Below, in pieces: positions 1-7,313 of a DNA stretch of 64,000 nt. The notes below the pieces were generated by a model that had not been told where the DNA came from, ran no database searches, and worked only from the letters and a program-made list of their open reading frames with translations. Within the stretch, counting starts at the first letter, position 1, and each line of letters opens with the position of its first letter. The translations under genes were made by a program, and so were the position numbers. Origin of the DNA: Trichocoleus desertorum NBK24 (GTDB lineage: Bacteria; Cyanobacteriota; Cyanobacteriia; FACHB-46); contig NZ_CP116619.1 in NCBI RefSeq assembly GCF_030409055.1, forward strand, positions 2,705,628 to 2,769,627, in the 5' to 3' direction.

Positions 1-266
1 ACCAAATAATCGATCTTGGCTGGGTCTACGACTTGAGTTAGCGTCTCTAAGTAGAGTTGGCGGAACTTTTCGTGGGACGTATCGACCAGCGCAATCTTTT
101 CGCCTTTAATGACAAAAGAGTTGTAGGTCGTACCATTCTTCAGACCAAACTCGATGTCAAAGCGATCGCGGTCCCAATCTAATGAGCGAATCGTGGTGGT
201 TTCCGCAGCAATTTCGCTCGTTTGTATTGTCAGTCTACGTTGAGCCCGGTCAGTCAGCACTACCAT
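1..266 (-). CDS. Flavodiiron (diflavin flavoprotein) N-terminal fragment
   Basis: The first 88 or so codons of a gene that runs off the left edge of the window. The start is the ATG whose complement ends at 266. The visible protein contains RSLDWDRDRFDIEFGL, followed by a Thr-Tyr-Asn-Ser stretch and LVDTSHEKFRQLY. This is the N-terminal signature of cyanobacterial flavodiiron proteins (Flv1-Flv4 family), where it opens the metallo-beta-lactamase-like diiron domain. Family members reduce O2 to water at the acceptor side of photosystem I, or act in photosystem II photoprotection. The diiron ligands, flavodoxin and flavin reductase domains lie outside the window, so the paralogue cannot be assigned. 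It is divergent from coaX across about 130 bp. Confidence 0.88.
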   Translation of the reverse strand, partial: MVVLTDRAQRRLTIQTSEIAAETTTIRSLDWDRDRFDIEFGLKNGTTYNSFVIKGEKIALVDTSHEKFRQLYLETLTQVVDPAKIDYL

Positions 267-397
267 GTAAAATCTCCTCGTCAAACCTGGCTGAGGCGAT
301 CGCCTTTCCCTATTGTCACACGTTGATTTAAAAACCTGGGTTGAAAGACCTAATAGGTAAGTTAAGCAATTCTATATGTATTTATACCTAATCACCT

Positions 398-1240
398 GTG
401 GATAAAAGCTGGTTAGCTTTGATGATTGGCAATTCTCGGCTGCATTGGGCTTGGTTTGATGGAGACCAATTGCAATCAGCTTGGGATAGTGAGCATTTGC
501 CGAATTCTGAACCCCCTAAACCCCCAAATTTGGGGGGAATTTTGAAAACAGCTTCCCCTTTTCTTGAATGTCCGTTAGGGGTATGTATTGAAGGCTGGGA
601 GGGGGCTATAGAGCGATTGCGAGAAGAGAACCTTGACGAATTGGCGATTGTCTTAGCCTCTGTCGTTCCAGCCCAAACTGCTATTTGGCAAGACTATCCC
701 CAACTCCAAATCCTCACGCTTGCACAAATTCCCCTACAGCTCAGCTACCCCACTCTAGGAATCGATCGCGCCTTGGCTTTATGGGGAGCGGGAGAAGTGT
801 ACGGTTGGCCTACTCTGGTGATTGATTCGGGCACGGCGCTGACATTCACAGGTGGCAACACTGAGCGACAACTCGTTGGGGGGGCGATTCTGCCTGGATT
901 GAGTCTGCAAGTACGAGCTTTAGCTGACAAAACCGCAGCCTTACCTGCGATCGCCTTACTCGAAACCTTACCCAAGCGTTGGGCCAATGACACGCAAGAG
1001 GCGATCGCCAGTGGCATTATCCATACGGTTTTGGCGGGAGTTGTAGACTTTATCCAAGCTTGGTGGCAAGAGTTTCCGGGTAGTGCTGTAGTGATGACCG
1101 GGGGCGATCGCGTTCTACTCCACCAGTATTTGCAAGACCAGTATCCTGAACTGGCGGCTCAAATTACGGTTGACCCTAACTTAATTTTTTGGGGGATGCG
1201 AGCATGCCGAACCAAGCCTAGTTCAGCTCTAAGTGGGTGA
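398..1240 (+). CDS. coaX: Type III pantothenate kinase
   Basis: Probably phosphorylates pantothenate in the first step of coenzyme A synthesis, in the cytoplasm. The 280-residue product has the ASKHA-type motifs of type III enzymes: GNSRLHW near the N-terminus in place of the usual DxGNT, GIDRALALWGA around residue 120, and VIDSGTALTFTGG around residue 140. The start is GTG at 398; an ATG at 420 would remove the first conserved tryptophan. Residues 36-52 or so (PPKPPNLGG and following) are encoded by an interspersed repeat containing CCCCCAAATTTGGGGG, so the gene appears to have absorbed a repeat in frame. The 3' end overlaps the convergent hydrolase gene by 12 bp. Confidence 0.88.
   Translation: MDKSWLALMIGNSRLHWAWFDGDQLQSAWDSEHLPNSEPPKPPNLGGILKTASPFLECPLGVCIEGWEGAIERLREENLDELAIVLASVVPAQTAIWQDYPQLQILTLAQIPLQLSYPTLGIDRALALWGAGEVYGWPTLVIDSGTALTFTGGNTERQLVGGAILPGLSLQVRALADKTAALPAIALLETLPKRWANDTQEAIASGIIHTVLAGVVDFIQAWWQEFPGSAVVMTGGDRVLLHQYLQDQYPELAAQITVDPNLIFWGMRACRTKPSSALSG
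510..548 (+). repeat. Interspersed palindromic repeat inside coaX
   Basis: Contains the palindrome CCCCCAAATTTGGGGG at 521-536, preceded by CCCCCTAAA. A close relative, with an 18-bp version of the palindrome, lies in the non-coding gap at 56647-56664. Inside coaX the reading frame stays open and encodes Pro-Pro-Lys-Pro-Pro-Asn-Leu-Gly-Gly. Confidence 0.7.
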
Positions 1241-2041
1241 GACAAACTCCCGAATTTCTTGGGCAACGGCTGCTGGAGCTGTGAGCGGTAGTTCTTCACC
1301 ACCTTGCGGCACAATCCGCCAATTTGCGGTTGGTGTAAGTTCTGCGTAAGTTTGGCTCAGCAGCTTAGCCGCAAAGGCATCTTGTTCGCTTTGCAAGACT
1401 GTGACCGGAACCTTGAGCCAATCAAGCCTTCCCTGCAATTGCTCTGCTTGAATCTCAGCCCGTCGGCGTTGAAATAGCAAGCGACAGGCTACAGGAGATT
1501 GCAGCAGTTGTTTTCGCCATTGCAAAGTGCGTCCAACCCGCTTTTGCAGACCTAATAAAGGTGCAAAGGGCTGTAGCGATCGCAGCAACCAAAACAACAG
1601 CGGCGGTCGAGCGATTAACAACTTGGCCCACCACCAACGCCGCCCCACCTTCTGCACCTGAATCCCTTCTGGAGCCAATAACACCAAGCCACGTACCTGA
1701 TCCAAATACTTCAGGGCATAGCTCGCCGCCACCCAGGCTCCCAAAGAATGACCAATCAAATACACCTGCCGCAATCGCAAGCTCTCTAAATATTCTGCCA
1801 GCGTCTCTACTTGCAGCTCAATCGAGTAGTGCACATTGGGGCGTTCCGACTCCCCAACCCCCAACAGATCAGGTGCAAAACAGTGGTACTCCGTTCCTAA
1901 CTGCTCAAGCACTGGCACCCATTGGCTGCTATCACTCCAAGAGCCATGCAGAAACACAAGTGCATCTCCCTGACCGATTTCACGCCAGAAAATTTGCCCT
2001 TGAGACAGCTTCAATCGAGAATTACGCAGCGGTAGAGACAT
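1229..2041 (-). CDS. Alpha/beta hydrolase
   Basis: An alpha/beta-hydrolase fold enzyme of about 270 residues; the substrate is unknown. It shows the oxyanion-region motif FLHGSWSDSSQW near residue 35, the nucleophile elbow GHSLGAW around residue 100, and a C-terminal region where the catalytic acid and His would lie. The final His is not obvious: the C-terminus reads PQGGEELPLTAP where many relatives have GH. The ATG at 2041 is preferred over the TTG at 2050. It lies convergent to coaX, with the two 3' ends overlapping. The family includes esterases, lipases and haloperoxidase-like proteins, so the call stays general. Confidence 0.8.
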   Translation of the reverse strand: MSLPLRNSRLKLSQGQIFWREIGQGDALVFLHGSWSDSSQWVPVLEQLGTEYHCFAPDLLGVGESERPNVHYSIELQVETLAEYLESLRLRQVYLIGHSLGAWVAASYALKYLDQVRGLVLLAPEGIQVQKVGRRWWWAKLLIARPPLLFWLLRSLQPFAPLLGLQKRVGRTLQWRKQLLQSPVACRLLFQRRRAEIQAEQLQGRLDWLKVPVTVLQSEQDAFAAKLLSQTYAELTPTANWRIVPQGGEELPLTAPAAVAQEIREFVSPT

Positions 2042-2053
2042 TTTAATCAAGGA

Positions 2054-2257
2054 GGAAGGATGAGGGATGAAACAGGCAGGATGAGGAATGAATGGGGCTA
2101 ACTTTCATCCCTAGATTACGGCAGTGTTGTAAGTCCATTCAATTGCAATCCTTCCTGCCAACCGCCGGGAACGCTCAAGGCGTACATTCTTCTAAAACTA
2201 CGCAAGCACTGCAAAGCCATTCAATTTCATCCTTCCTGTTTCATCCCTCATCCTTCC
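2054..2257. repeat. Long inverted repeat built of GGATGA-type units
   Basis: The segments 2054-2084 and 2227-2257 are 31-nt inverted copies with one mismatch, built from units such as GGAAGGATGAGGGATGAAAC. They enclose 142 bp with no credible gene. The pair could fold into a long stem between the hydrolase start and the NUDIX stop. Related purine/pyrimidine-rich sequence is seen at 23576-23700. No transposase is present. Confidence 0.75.
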
Positions 2258-2272
2258 TACTTCATCCTTCCA

Positions 2273-2728
2273 CTACGCCAATGTCGTCAGGCCCTTCAAA
2301 TAATCTTGCAGTTGGCGATCGTGATCATGGGATAACGTGCCTGAAGGCAGAGCGTCGGGGGCAAAAGCTTGCACTTCTATCACTTCTAGGGTGTCTTGCG
2401 CCTGCATGGTTCCTTGCACTTCAGCTTCTACTACGACGCAGACTGAATGAATTCTAGGATCGCGATCGGGTGCCGAATAAACTCCCACTAACCGTCGAAT
2501 TTTGACTAGTTCTAGGCCCGTTTCTTCTGCTAGTTCTCGTTGTACTGTCTTGGGAATATCTTCGCCCCAGTCCACCATGCCACCGGGTAATCCCCATTTT
2601 CCATTGTCCTGCCGCCGAATCAGGACAATTCGACCATCGGGTAAGAGGGGGATGATACTAGTGCCAATAATGGGGTGCCGGAAGATCAATCCCAGTACAG
2701 TTTGAATCAGATGCCAGGATCGACGCAT
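2273..2728 (-). CDS. NUDIX hydrolase
   Basis: A 151-residue NUDIX-fold pyrophosphohydrolase. The full NUDIX box is present: GGMVDWGE, seven residues, RELAEETGL, matching Gx5Ex7REUXEExGU with the metal-binding glutamates. The preceding stretch IVLIRRQDNGKWGLPGG is typical of the fold. The N-terminus (RRSWHLIQTVLGLIFRHPIIG) is hydrophobic and may be a short membrane or packing helix. Family members clean up nucleoside diphosphate derivatives; the substrate cannot be read from the sequence. The ATG complement is at 2726-2728. It lies between the GGATGA inverted repeat and the peroxiredoxin gene. Confidence 0.85.
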   Translation of the reverse strand: MRRSWHLIQTVLGLIFRHPIIGTSIIPLLPDGRIVLIRRQDNGKWGLPGGMVDWGEDIPKTVQRELAEETGLELVKIRRLVGVYSAPDRDPRIHSVCVVVEAEVQGTMQAQDTLEVIEVQAFAPDALPSGTLSHDHDRQLQDYLKGLTTLA

Positions 2729-2818
2729 AAAGTAAGGCTGTCATACGAATGGAACGATGGAAGCCAAAAGCCAATGCAATTGAACCATGCACCCGTTCTT
2801 ATAGTTTCTAATCAGGTT

Positions 2819-3280
2819 CTAATCAGGCAAATCAGCCAGAATTTCCGTTGCATGAGCTTCTGGTTTTACCTTGCGGTAAATTTTCTCAATCGTACCATCT
2901 GAGCCGATCACAAAGGTCTGCCGATAAACGCCCATGAATTCCTTACCCATAAACTTTTTCAGCCCATAACTGCCATAGGCTTGGGCTACTGCTGCCTCTG
3001 GGTCGCACAGGAGGGGGAAAGGCAGTTGATACTTCGTCGTGAATTTGGCGTGGGACTTAGCATCATCGGTACTAATGCCCAAAACTATGACATCTTGGGC
3101 TTGGTAGTCTGAGTAGGCATCCCGAAAGCCACAAGCTTCCTTGGTGCAGCCAGGGGTGTTGTCTCGCGGGTAAAAGTACAACACGACTCGCTGACCTCTC
3201 AAGTCTGATAAGCGAACTAGATTACCTTGCGTATCCAGCAAGCTAAAGTCTGGCGCAAGATCGCCAAGTTGGAGAGACAT
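2819..3280 (-). CDS. Peroxiredoxin, BCP/PrxQ type
   Basis: A 153-residue thioredoxin-fold peroxidase expected to reduce hydrogen peroxide and organic hydroperoxides using thioredoxin. The peroxidatic cysteine lies in TPGCTKEACGFRD, with a second cysteine five residues later, the CxxxxC arrangement of PrxQ/BCP enzymes. YFYPRDNTPG and the downstream QTFVIGSDGTI are also family signatures. The length is normal for the family. It starts at an ATG preceded by a weak purine-rich site. In cyanobacteria these proteins protect photosynthetic cells from peroxide. Confidence 0.92.
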   Translation of the reverse strand: MSLQLGDLAPDFSLLDTQGNLVRLSDLRGQRVVLYFYPRDNTPGCTKEACGFRDAYSDYQAQDVIVLGISTDDAKSHAKFTTKYQLPFPLLCDPEAAVAQAYGSYGLKKFMGKEFMGVYRQTFVIGSDGTIEKIYRKVKPEAHATEILADLPD

Positions 3281-3380
3281 AGACAGGACTTATGGGATGA
3301 AACTTTATGGGATGAACTGTAATGAAAACTCGGTTAGCAGCGAGGGGCAAGCTGTGGGCTAAGCGCCAATAGGTACAAGC

Positions 3381-4796
3381 CTAATTTTGGTGCAGCCGTT
3401 GTTGTGCGACTTGCAAGGCTTTTCTCACTTGCTCGAAGCCAGTTCCTCCCGCGCTGTTCCGGGCTGCTACGACTTGACGAGGTGCGATCGCCTGATAAAT
3501 GTCTGCTTCAAAAGCAGGGTGTAAGGTTTGCCACTCGTCTAGGCTCAAGTCCTTCAGTAGCTTGTTGGCTGCTAAGCAAGTCCGCACCACTTTGCCCACT
3601 AGGTTGTAAGCTTCGCGGAAGGGTACGCCTTTAGCTGCCAGATAATCGGCTACATCCGTGGCATTGGAGAAGTCCTCTGCCACTGCTTCTGCTAGGCGAG
3701 CAGTCCGAAACTCTATCCCTTCTTGCAGCAGAATGGTCATGGCTTCTAGACAGGCACGGACGGTTTTGACGGCATCGAATAAAGCTTCTTTGTCTTCTTG
3801 CAAATCTTTGTTGTACGCCAAGGGTAAGCCTTTCATCAGCACCAACATGGCTTGCAAATGCCCAAACACTCGCCCAGTTTTGCCCCGTACTAGTTCTGGT
3901 ACATCGGGGTTCTTTTTCTGGGGCATGATGCTGGAACCTGTAGCACAGCTATCTTTCATGGTGACGAAGCTAAACTCTTGGGAAGCCCAAAGGATCACTT
4001 CTTCTGACAAACGGCTAAGGTGCATCATGATCAAGCTGGCTGCTGAGAGAAATTCGATCGCAAAGTCGCGATCGCTGACTCCGTCCAAGCTATTGGCATA
4101 GATGCCATCAAAGTTCAGTAATTCAGCCGTGTAGTGGCGATCGATCGGAAAGGTGGTTCCTGCCAGTGCCCCGCACCCTAAAGGCGACACATTCACCCGC
4201 CGATACACTTCTCCAAGCCGCTCCCAATCGCGTTGCGCCATCTCGAAGTAGGCCAGCAGATGATGGGCCAAACTAATTGGTTGAGCCCGCTGCAAGTGAG
4301 TGTACCCAGGAATCAAGGTTTCTACATGCTGCTCTGCTAGGTGAAACAAAGCGGTTTGAAACTCTCGCACCTGAGCGCGAATCTGCTCGATCTGCTCTCG
4401 GAGATATAGCCGGGTGTCAGTTCCAACTTGGTCGTTTCGCGATCGCGCCGTATGCAGCTTTTTACCGGTGTCTCCCAAAATTTGGGTTAAGCGGTGCTCA
4501 ACGGCAAAATGTACATCCTCTGCGTCAGTTCCAGGACGGAAGAAGCCTTGGCGGTACTCTTGGCGAATCTGCTCTAACCCCGTCACCAACTGTTCCCCTT
4601 CTTCGGGGGTAACAATGCCTGTGTAAGCGAGCATTTGCGCATGGGCTTGCGATCCGATGATGTCATATTCCACCAACTCAATATCAAAGCCAATACTGGC
4701 ATTGAATTGGGCGATCGCTGGGTGTAACGCGGTTTCAAATCGCTGACTCCAAGCTTGTGAGCTAGCAGCAGGTTGGGGTGGCAGTTCCGTATCCAA
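3381..4796 (-). CDS. argH: Argininosuccinate lyase
   Basis: Cleaves argininosuccinate to arginine and fumarate, the last step of arginine synthesis. The fumarase/aspartase superfamily signature [12 protein letters not shown] carries the catalytic serine loop, and [12 protein letters not shown] and [10 protein letters not shown] are also seen. The reading frame is open up to a TTG at 4829. No ATG lies near the conserved start of the lyase domain (WSQRFE). A TTG at 4796 preceded by AGGAAG at normal spacing looks the better start, giving about 471 residues. The gene lies alone, downstream of a short membrane-protein gene on the same strand. Confidence 0.95.
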   Translation of the reverse strand: MDTELPPQPAASSQAWSQRFETALHPAIAQFNASIGFDIELVEYDIIGSQAHAQMLAYTGIVTPEEGEQLVTGLEQIRQEYRQGFFRPGTDAEDVHFAVEHRLTQILGDTGKKLHTARSRNDQVGTDTRLYLREQIEQIRAQVREFQTALFHLAEQHVETLIPGYTHLQRAQPISLAHHLLAYFEMAQRDWERLGEVYRRVNVSPLGCGALAGTTFPIDRHYTAELLNFDGIYANSLDGVSDRDFAIEFLSAASLIMMHLSRLSEEVILWASQEFSFVTMKDSCATGSSIMPQKKNPDVPELVRGKTGRVFGHLQAMLVLMKGLPLAYNKDLQEDKEALFDAVKTVRACLEAMTILLQEGIEFRTARLAEAVAEDFSNATDVADYLAAKGVPFREAYNLVGKVVRTCLAANKLLKDLSLDEWQTLHPAFEADIYQAIAPRQVVAARNSAGGTGFEQVRKALQVAQQRLHQN

Positions 4797-4896
4797 GGTT
4801 ATCTTCCTGAATTCAATTGACAGCGTCAAAAACTCATCTTGACATGAGTGATACTTCCTAAAATGCAGTCCGAGCTACCAGCACTGAAGGATCATT

Positions 4897-4918
4897 TAGG
4901 AGGTAAAAGCTTATGTAA
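4897..4918 (+). other. Strong ribosome site with start-stop codon pair
   Basis: TAGGAGGT at 4897-4904 is followed at ideal spacing by ATG TAA (4913-4918), a one-codon reading frame. It faces away from argH and reads toward the antisense of the small membrane-protein gene. It may be chance. Confidence 0.3.
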
Positions 4919-4922
4919 ATCA

Positions 4923-4940
4923 AAACTCAGGCATGAGTTT
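4923..4940 (-). terminator. Small hairpin after the membrane-protein gene
   Basis: AAACTCA (4923-4929) and TGAGTTT (4934-4940) form a 7-bp stem with a GGCA loop at the 3' end of the gene ending at 4939. On the minus strand it is followed only by TGATTT, so termination would be weak. Confidence 0.35.
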
Positions 4941-5187
4941 AGAAGGCAGTCATGCTGCGAATCATGTAGCCCAAAATCACTCCAATTAATAAGGCCCATA
5001 CTTGGCCTGTTTTGACAAAGTTATTAAAGCCCTTCTGAATATCTCCCAAGATGTCTTGGTTATATTGTTGAGCTAACACTGTCCAGTCGTGGGGAACATG
5101 CCAAGCTAAGCCTTGCTGGAGCCAGTCACCCCAATGTGCGGTGTGATTTAGCCAAGTTGTCATGTCCTGCATTACGTGGATGACCAT
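4939..5187 (-). CDS. Small protein with C-terminal membrane helix
   Basis: Product of about 82 residues, not recognised. The N-terminal half is polar and rich in Trp and His (WLNHTAHWGDWLQQGLAWHV). The C-terminal 20 or so residues (VWALLIGVILGYMIRSMTAF) form one hydrophobic segment with a positive residue near the end, suggesting a tail-anchored or single-pass membrane protein. GAGGAG directly abuts the first ATG (5196) but is ideally spaced for the ATG at 5187, so the latter start is chosen. No signal peptide is visible. Confidence 0.6.
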   Translation of the reverse strand: MVIHVMQDMTTWLNHTAHWGDWLQQGLAWHVPHDWTVLAQQYNQDILGDIQKGFNNFVKTGQVWALLIGVILGYMIRSMTAF

Positions 5188-5361
5188 TGCTACCATCTCC
5201 TCATTAAGTGTTAGGGCTACTCAAAGGTTCAAGACCCAAATGCTAATCCGTAGCCAGCGCGATCGCAGATTTTTGGCGCGTTTTAAGCAGCTTAACTACT
5301 GCAATGAGCACGTACCCTATAGAGTCGCAGATTTTTGGCAATTGTAAAGCGAAAATGGGGA

Positions 5362-6786
5362 TTAATCTGGCGATTTGATCCGCATGACAATTAATGTCAT
5401 ATCATCACCGTTGCGATTATCTGCTCCAATAAACTGCTGCACTTGGGCAAACAAATGCTCCAGAATCTCTTGGGGGCTTTCGCAATGACGGCAAGCCCAA
5501 TGGAAGGCGCGAGTCAGATTGTCTTCATCGAAGCGATCGCCACTGCGGTTGGCTGCGTCCGTAAAGCCATCTGTGTAGTAGATCAGCGTATCACCCGGAT
5601 GCAGTTGGATCTGGGCATCTTGGTAGTGTGTATCTGCATCTAAGCCGATTAGCATCCCCAAAGTATCTAAGCGCTTAATCGCATCCGTCGAAGCTTGCCA
5701 CAGTAACGGTGGGTTGTGCGCGGCATTGCTGTAAGACAGTATCTGTGTTTGCGGCTCGTACTCCGAGTAAAACAGAGTCACAAACCGATTGGAATTTTCT
5801 AAATCTGCATACATCACTTGGTTAAGGTGTTGCAGAATCCGAGCGGGAGAATGACCATTGAGCACTTCTGCCCGCAACATGCCCCGCAGCATGGTCATGA
5901 TTAGCCCAGCAGGGACGCCCTTGCCCATGACATCGCCAATAGAGACGCTCCAACGCCCCGCCTCATTAGCGCCTGGTTTTACCGAACGTAACCGAGTGCG
6001 ATGGATGGGAATGAAATCGTAGTAGTCACCCCCGACTCGATTCGCCGTCTGACAACGCGCGGCCAGTTCTGCACCCTGAATTTTAGGGCACTGGCGCGGC
6101 AGAAGTTGCAATTGAATTTCGGCTCCAATTTCTAATTCGCGATCGAGCCTTTCTTTTTTGCGCAGCTCCACCGTCAGCTCGTCGTTTTCAATCGCTACAG
6201 CCGTTTGGTCGGCCACCAAGCGCACCAACTTTTGCCGCGTTTCTGTCCAGGTATAATCTACCGCTCGACTAAAAACATAGAGTCTGCCTCGCTCGGCATT
6301 TTTGACTAAGATTGCGGTGCCAAACAACTGTACATCTGGCCCCAAGTAATGACTGACTTGATGGTCGAGAGCCGCAGTCATCTTAGCAGGGGCGATCGCA
6401 CCTCCGGGAGTAGCCGCCGCAGCAGCTAACTGGCGTGTCGCAGTCTCTAAAGCCTTGCGAATATCGTGACACTGGCGGCTATCTTGACAGTGCAAGCGCT
6501 CTAGCCGCATTTGCCCATTTGGCTTGAACAGTACTAAGGCACCCCCATCCGCATCAGTCACCCGACTGGCCATCAGCGGAATCAGCTCTAAAAACTGGTT
6601 TAAGTTGTTGAAGCTCCGCAAGGCAAAGCTGAGAGAACTTAACAAGTCCTGAATTTTGTGCTGTTCCCGATGCAGGCGCGCCACCAGTTCTTTCAGGGCG
6701 AAAACTGGCGTCATGTCTGGAGAACTTCCGCCACTGGTGCGGTCGGAGGGTTGAGAGGGCTGTCGAGGAACAGGCACAGCAGTCAT
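5362..6786 (-). CDS. GAF-like domain PP2C/SpoIIE serine phosphatase
   Basis: A 474-residue regulatory phosphatase. An N-terminal proline/serine-rich tail (1-25) and a coiled-coil helix lead into a GAF-like sensor region (about 55-205), which contains the DADGGALVLF and DQTAVAIEND motifs. A SpoIIE-type PP2C catalytic domain follows (about 230-470). Metal-binding motifs are visible: GGDYYDF, SIGDVMGKGVPAGLIM, YYTDGFTDA and GDDMTLIVMR. Relatives (RsbU/IcfG type) dephosphorylate anti-sigma-factor antagonists. No sigma or anti-sigma partner lies nearby. It is downstream of ftsY after a 527-bp gap. Confidence 0.88.
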   Translation of the reverse strand: MTAVPVPRQPSQPSDRTSGGSSPDMTPVFALKELVARLHREQHKIQDLLSSLSFALRSFNNLNQFLELIPLMASRVTDADGGALVLFKPNGQMRLERLHCQDSRQCHDIRKALETATRQLAAAAATPGGAIAPAKMTAALDHQVSHYLGPDVQLFGTAILVKNAERGRLYVFSRAVDYTWTETRQKLVRLVADQTAVAIENDELTVELRKKERLDRELEIGAEIQLQLLPRQCPKIQGAELAARCQTANRVGGDYYDFIPIHRTRLRSVKPGANEAGRWSVSIGDVMGKGVPAGLIMTMLRGMLRAEVLNGHSPARILQHLNQVMYADLENSNRFVTLFYSEYEPQTQILSYSNAAHNPPLLWQASTDAIKRLDTLGMLIGLDADTHYQDAQIQLHPGDTLIYYTDGFTDAANRSGDRFDEDNLTRAFHWACRHCESPQEILEHLFAQVQQFIGADNRNGDDMTLIVMRIKSPD

Positions 6787-7313
6787 TAGAGCAAGGTTAA
6801 GTTGTCATCGAAAACCGAAAAATTGAAGAGCACTAACAGGTGAAGAAAAATAAATTCTCTGCCTGCAATTTGAGCAAATTACTGGAGAGACAGCTTATCA
6901 CTATTTGCAGAATTTACGCTCTAGTTGTGCCGATTTAAAGTTCAGCGAACTAGTGAGAATTAGTAAAGCATCTAACTCACTACAAAGTGGTGTGATTGTT
7001 TATCCTAAGACCAACTGCTTGGTACAAGAATCAACTTAATACCAGTAAGTTCCGCCAACGGTGTCAATGTTGGCATAAATTCTAATGAATTTGTTGATAC
7101 TAGCAGAATTGTTCTGAACCGGACTCAATCTTTTGTAGGCAATCCGCTGTAGGCAATCTGCTGGGTGAACTGCATCGTCTCAAGCGAGCAAATCTAGTTT
7201 TTGGTTGTTAGCGTTAATCTTGGTTTCTGCCAATGAGTTGAGCAAGCATTTCTCCAGCAGTGTGAAGAAAATAACTGCCCTACCTACCCTGAACGGCCTT
7301 AGCCTACGGTAAC
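6787..7313. other. Intergenic gap between ftsY and the phosphatase gene
   Basis: A 527-bp gap with no credible coding region. The only structure seen is a tandem 14-bp duplication, TGTAGGCAATC[C/T]GC, at 7134-7147 and 7148-7161. The promoter of the phosphatase gene presumably lies near 6790-6900. Confidence 0.5.

Noticed and set aside
2092-2457. 121-codon plus-strand reading frame between the hydrolase and NUDIX genes
   Set aside because: It consists largely of translated GGATGA-type repeat and then overlaps the NUDIX gene in antisense.
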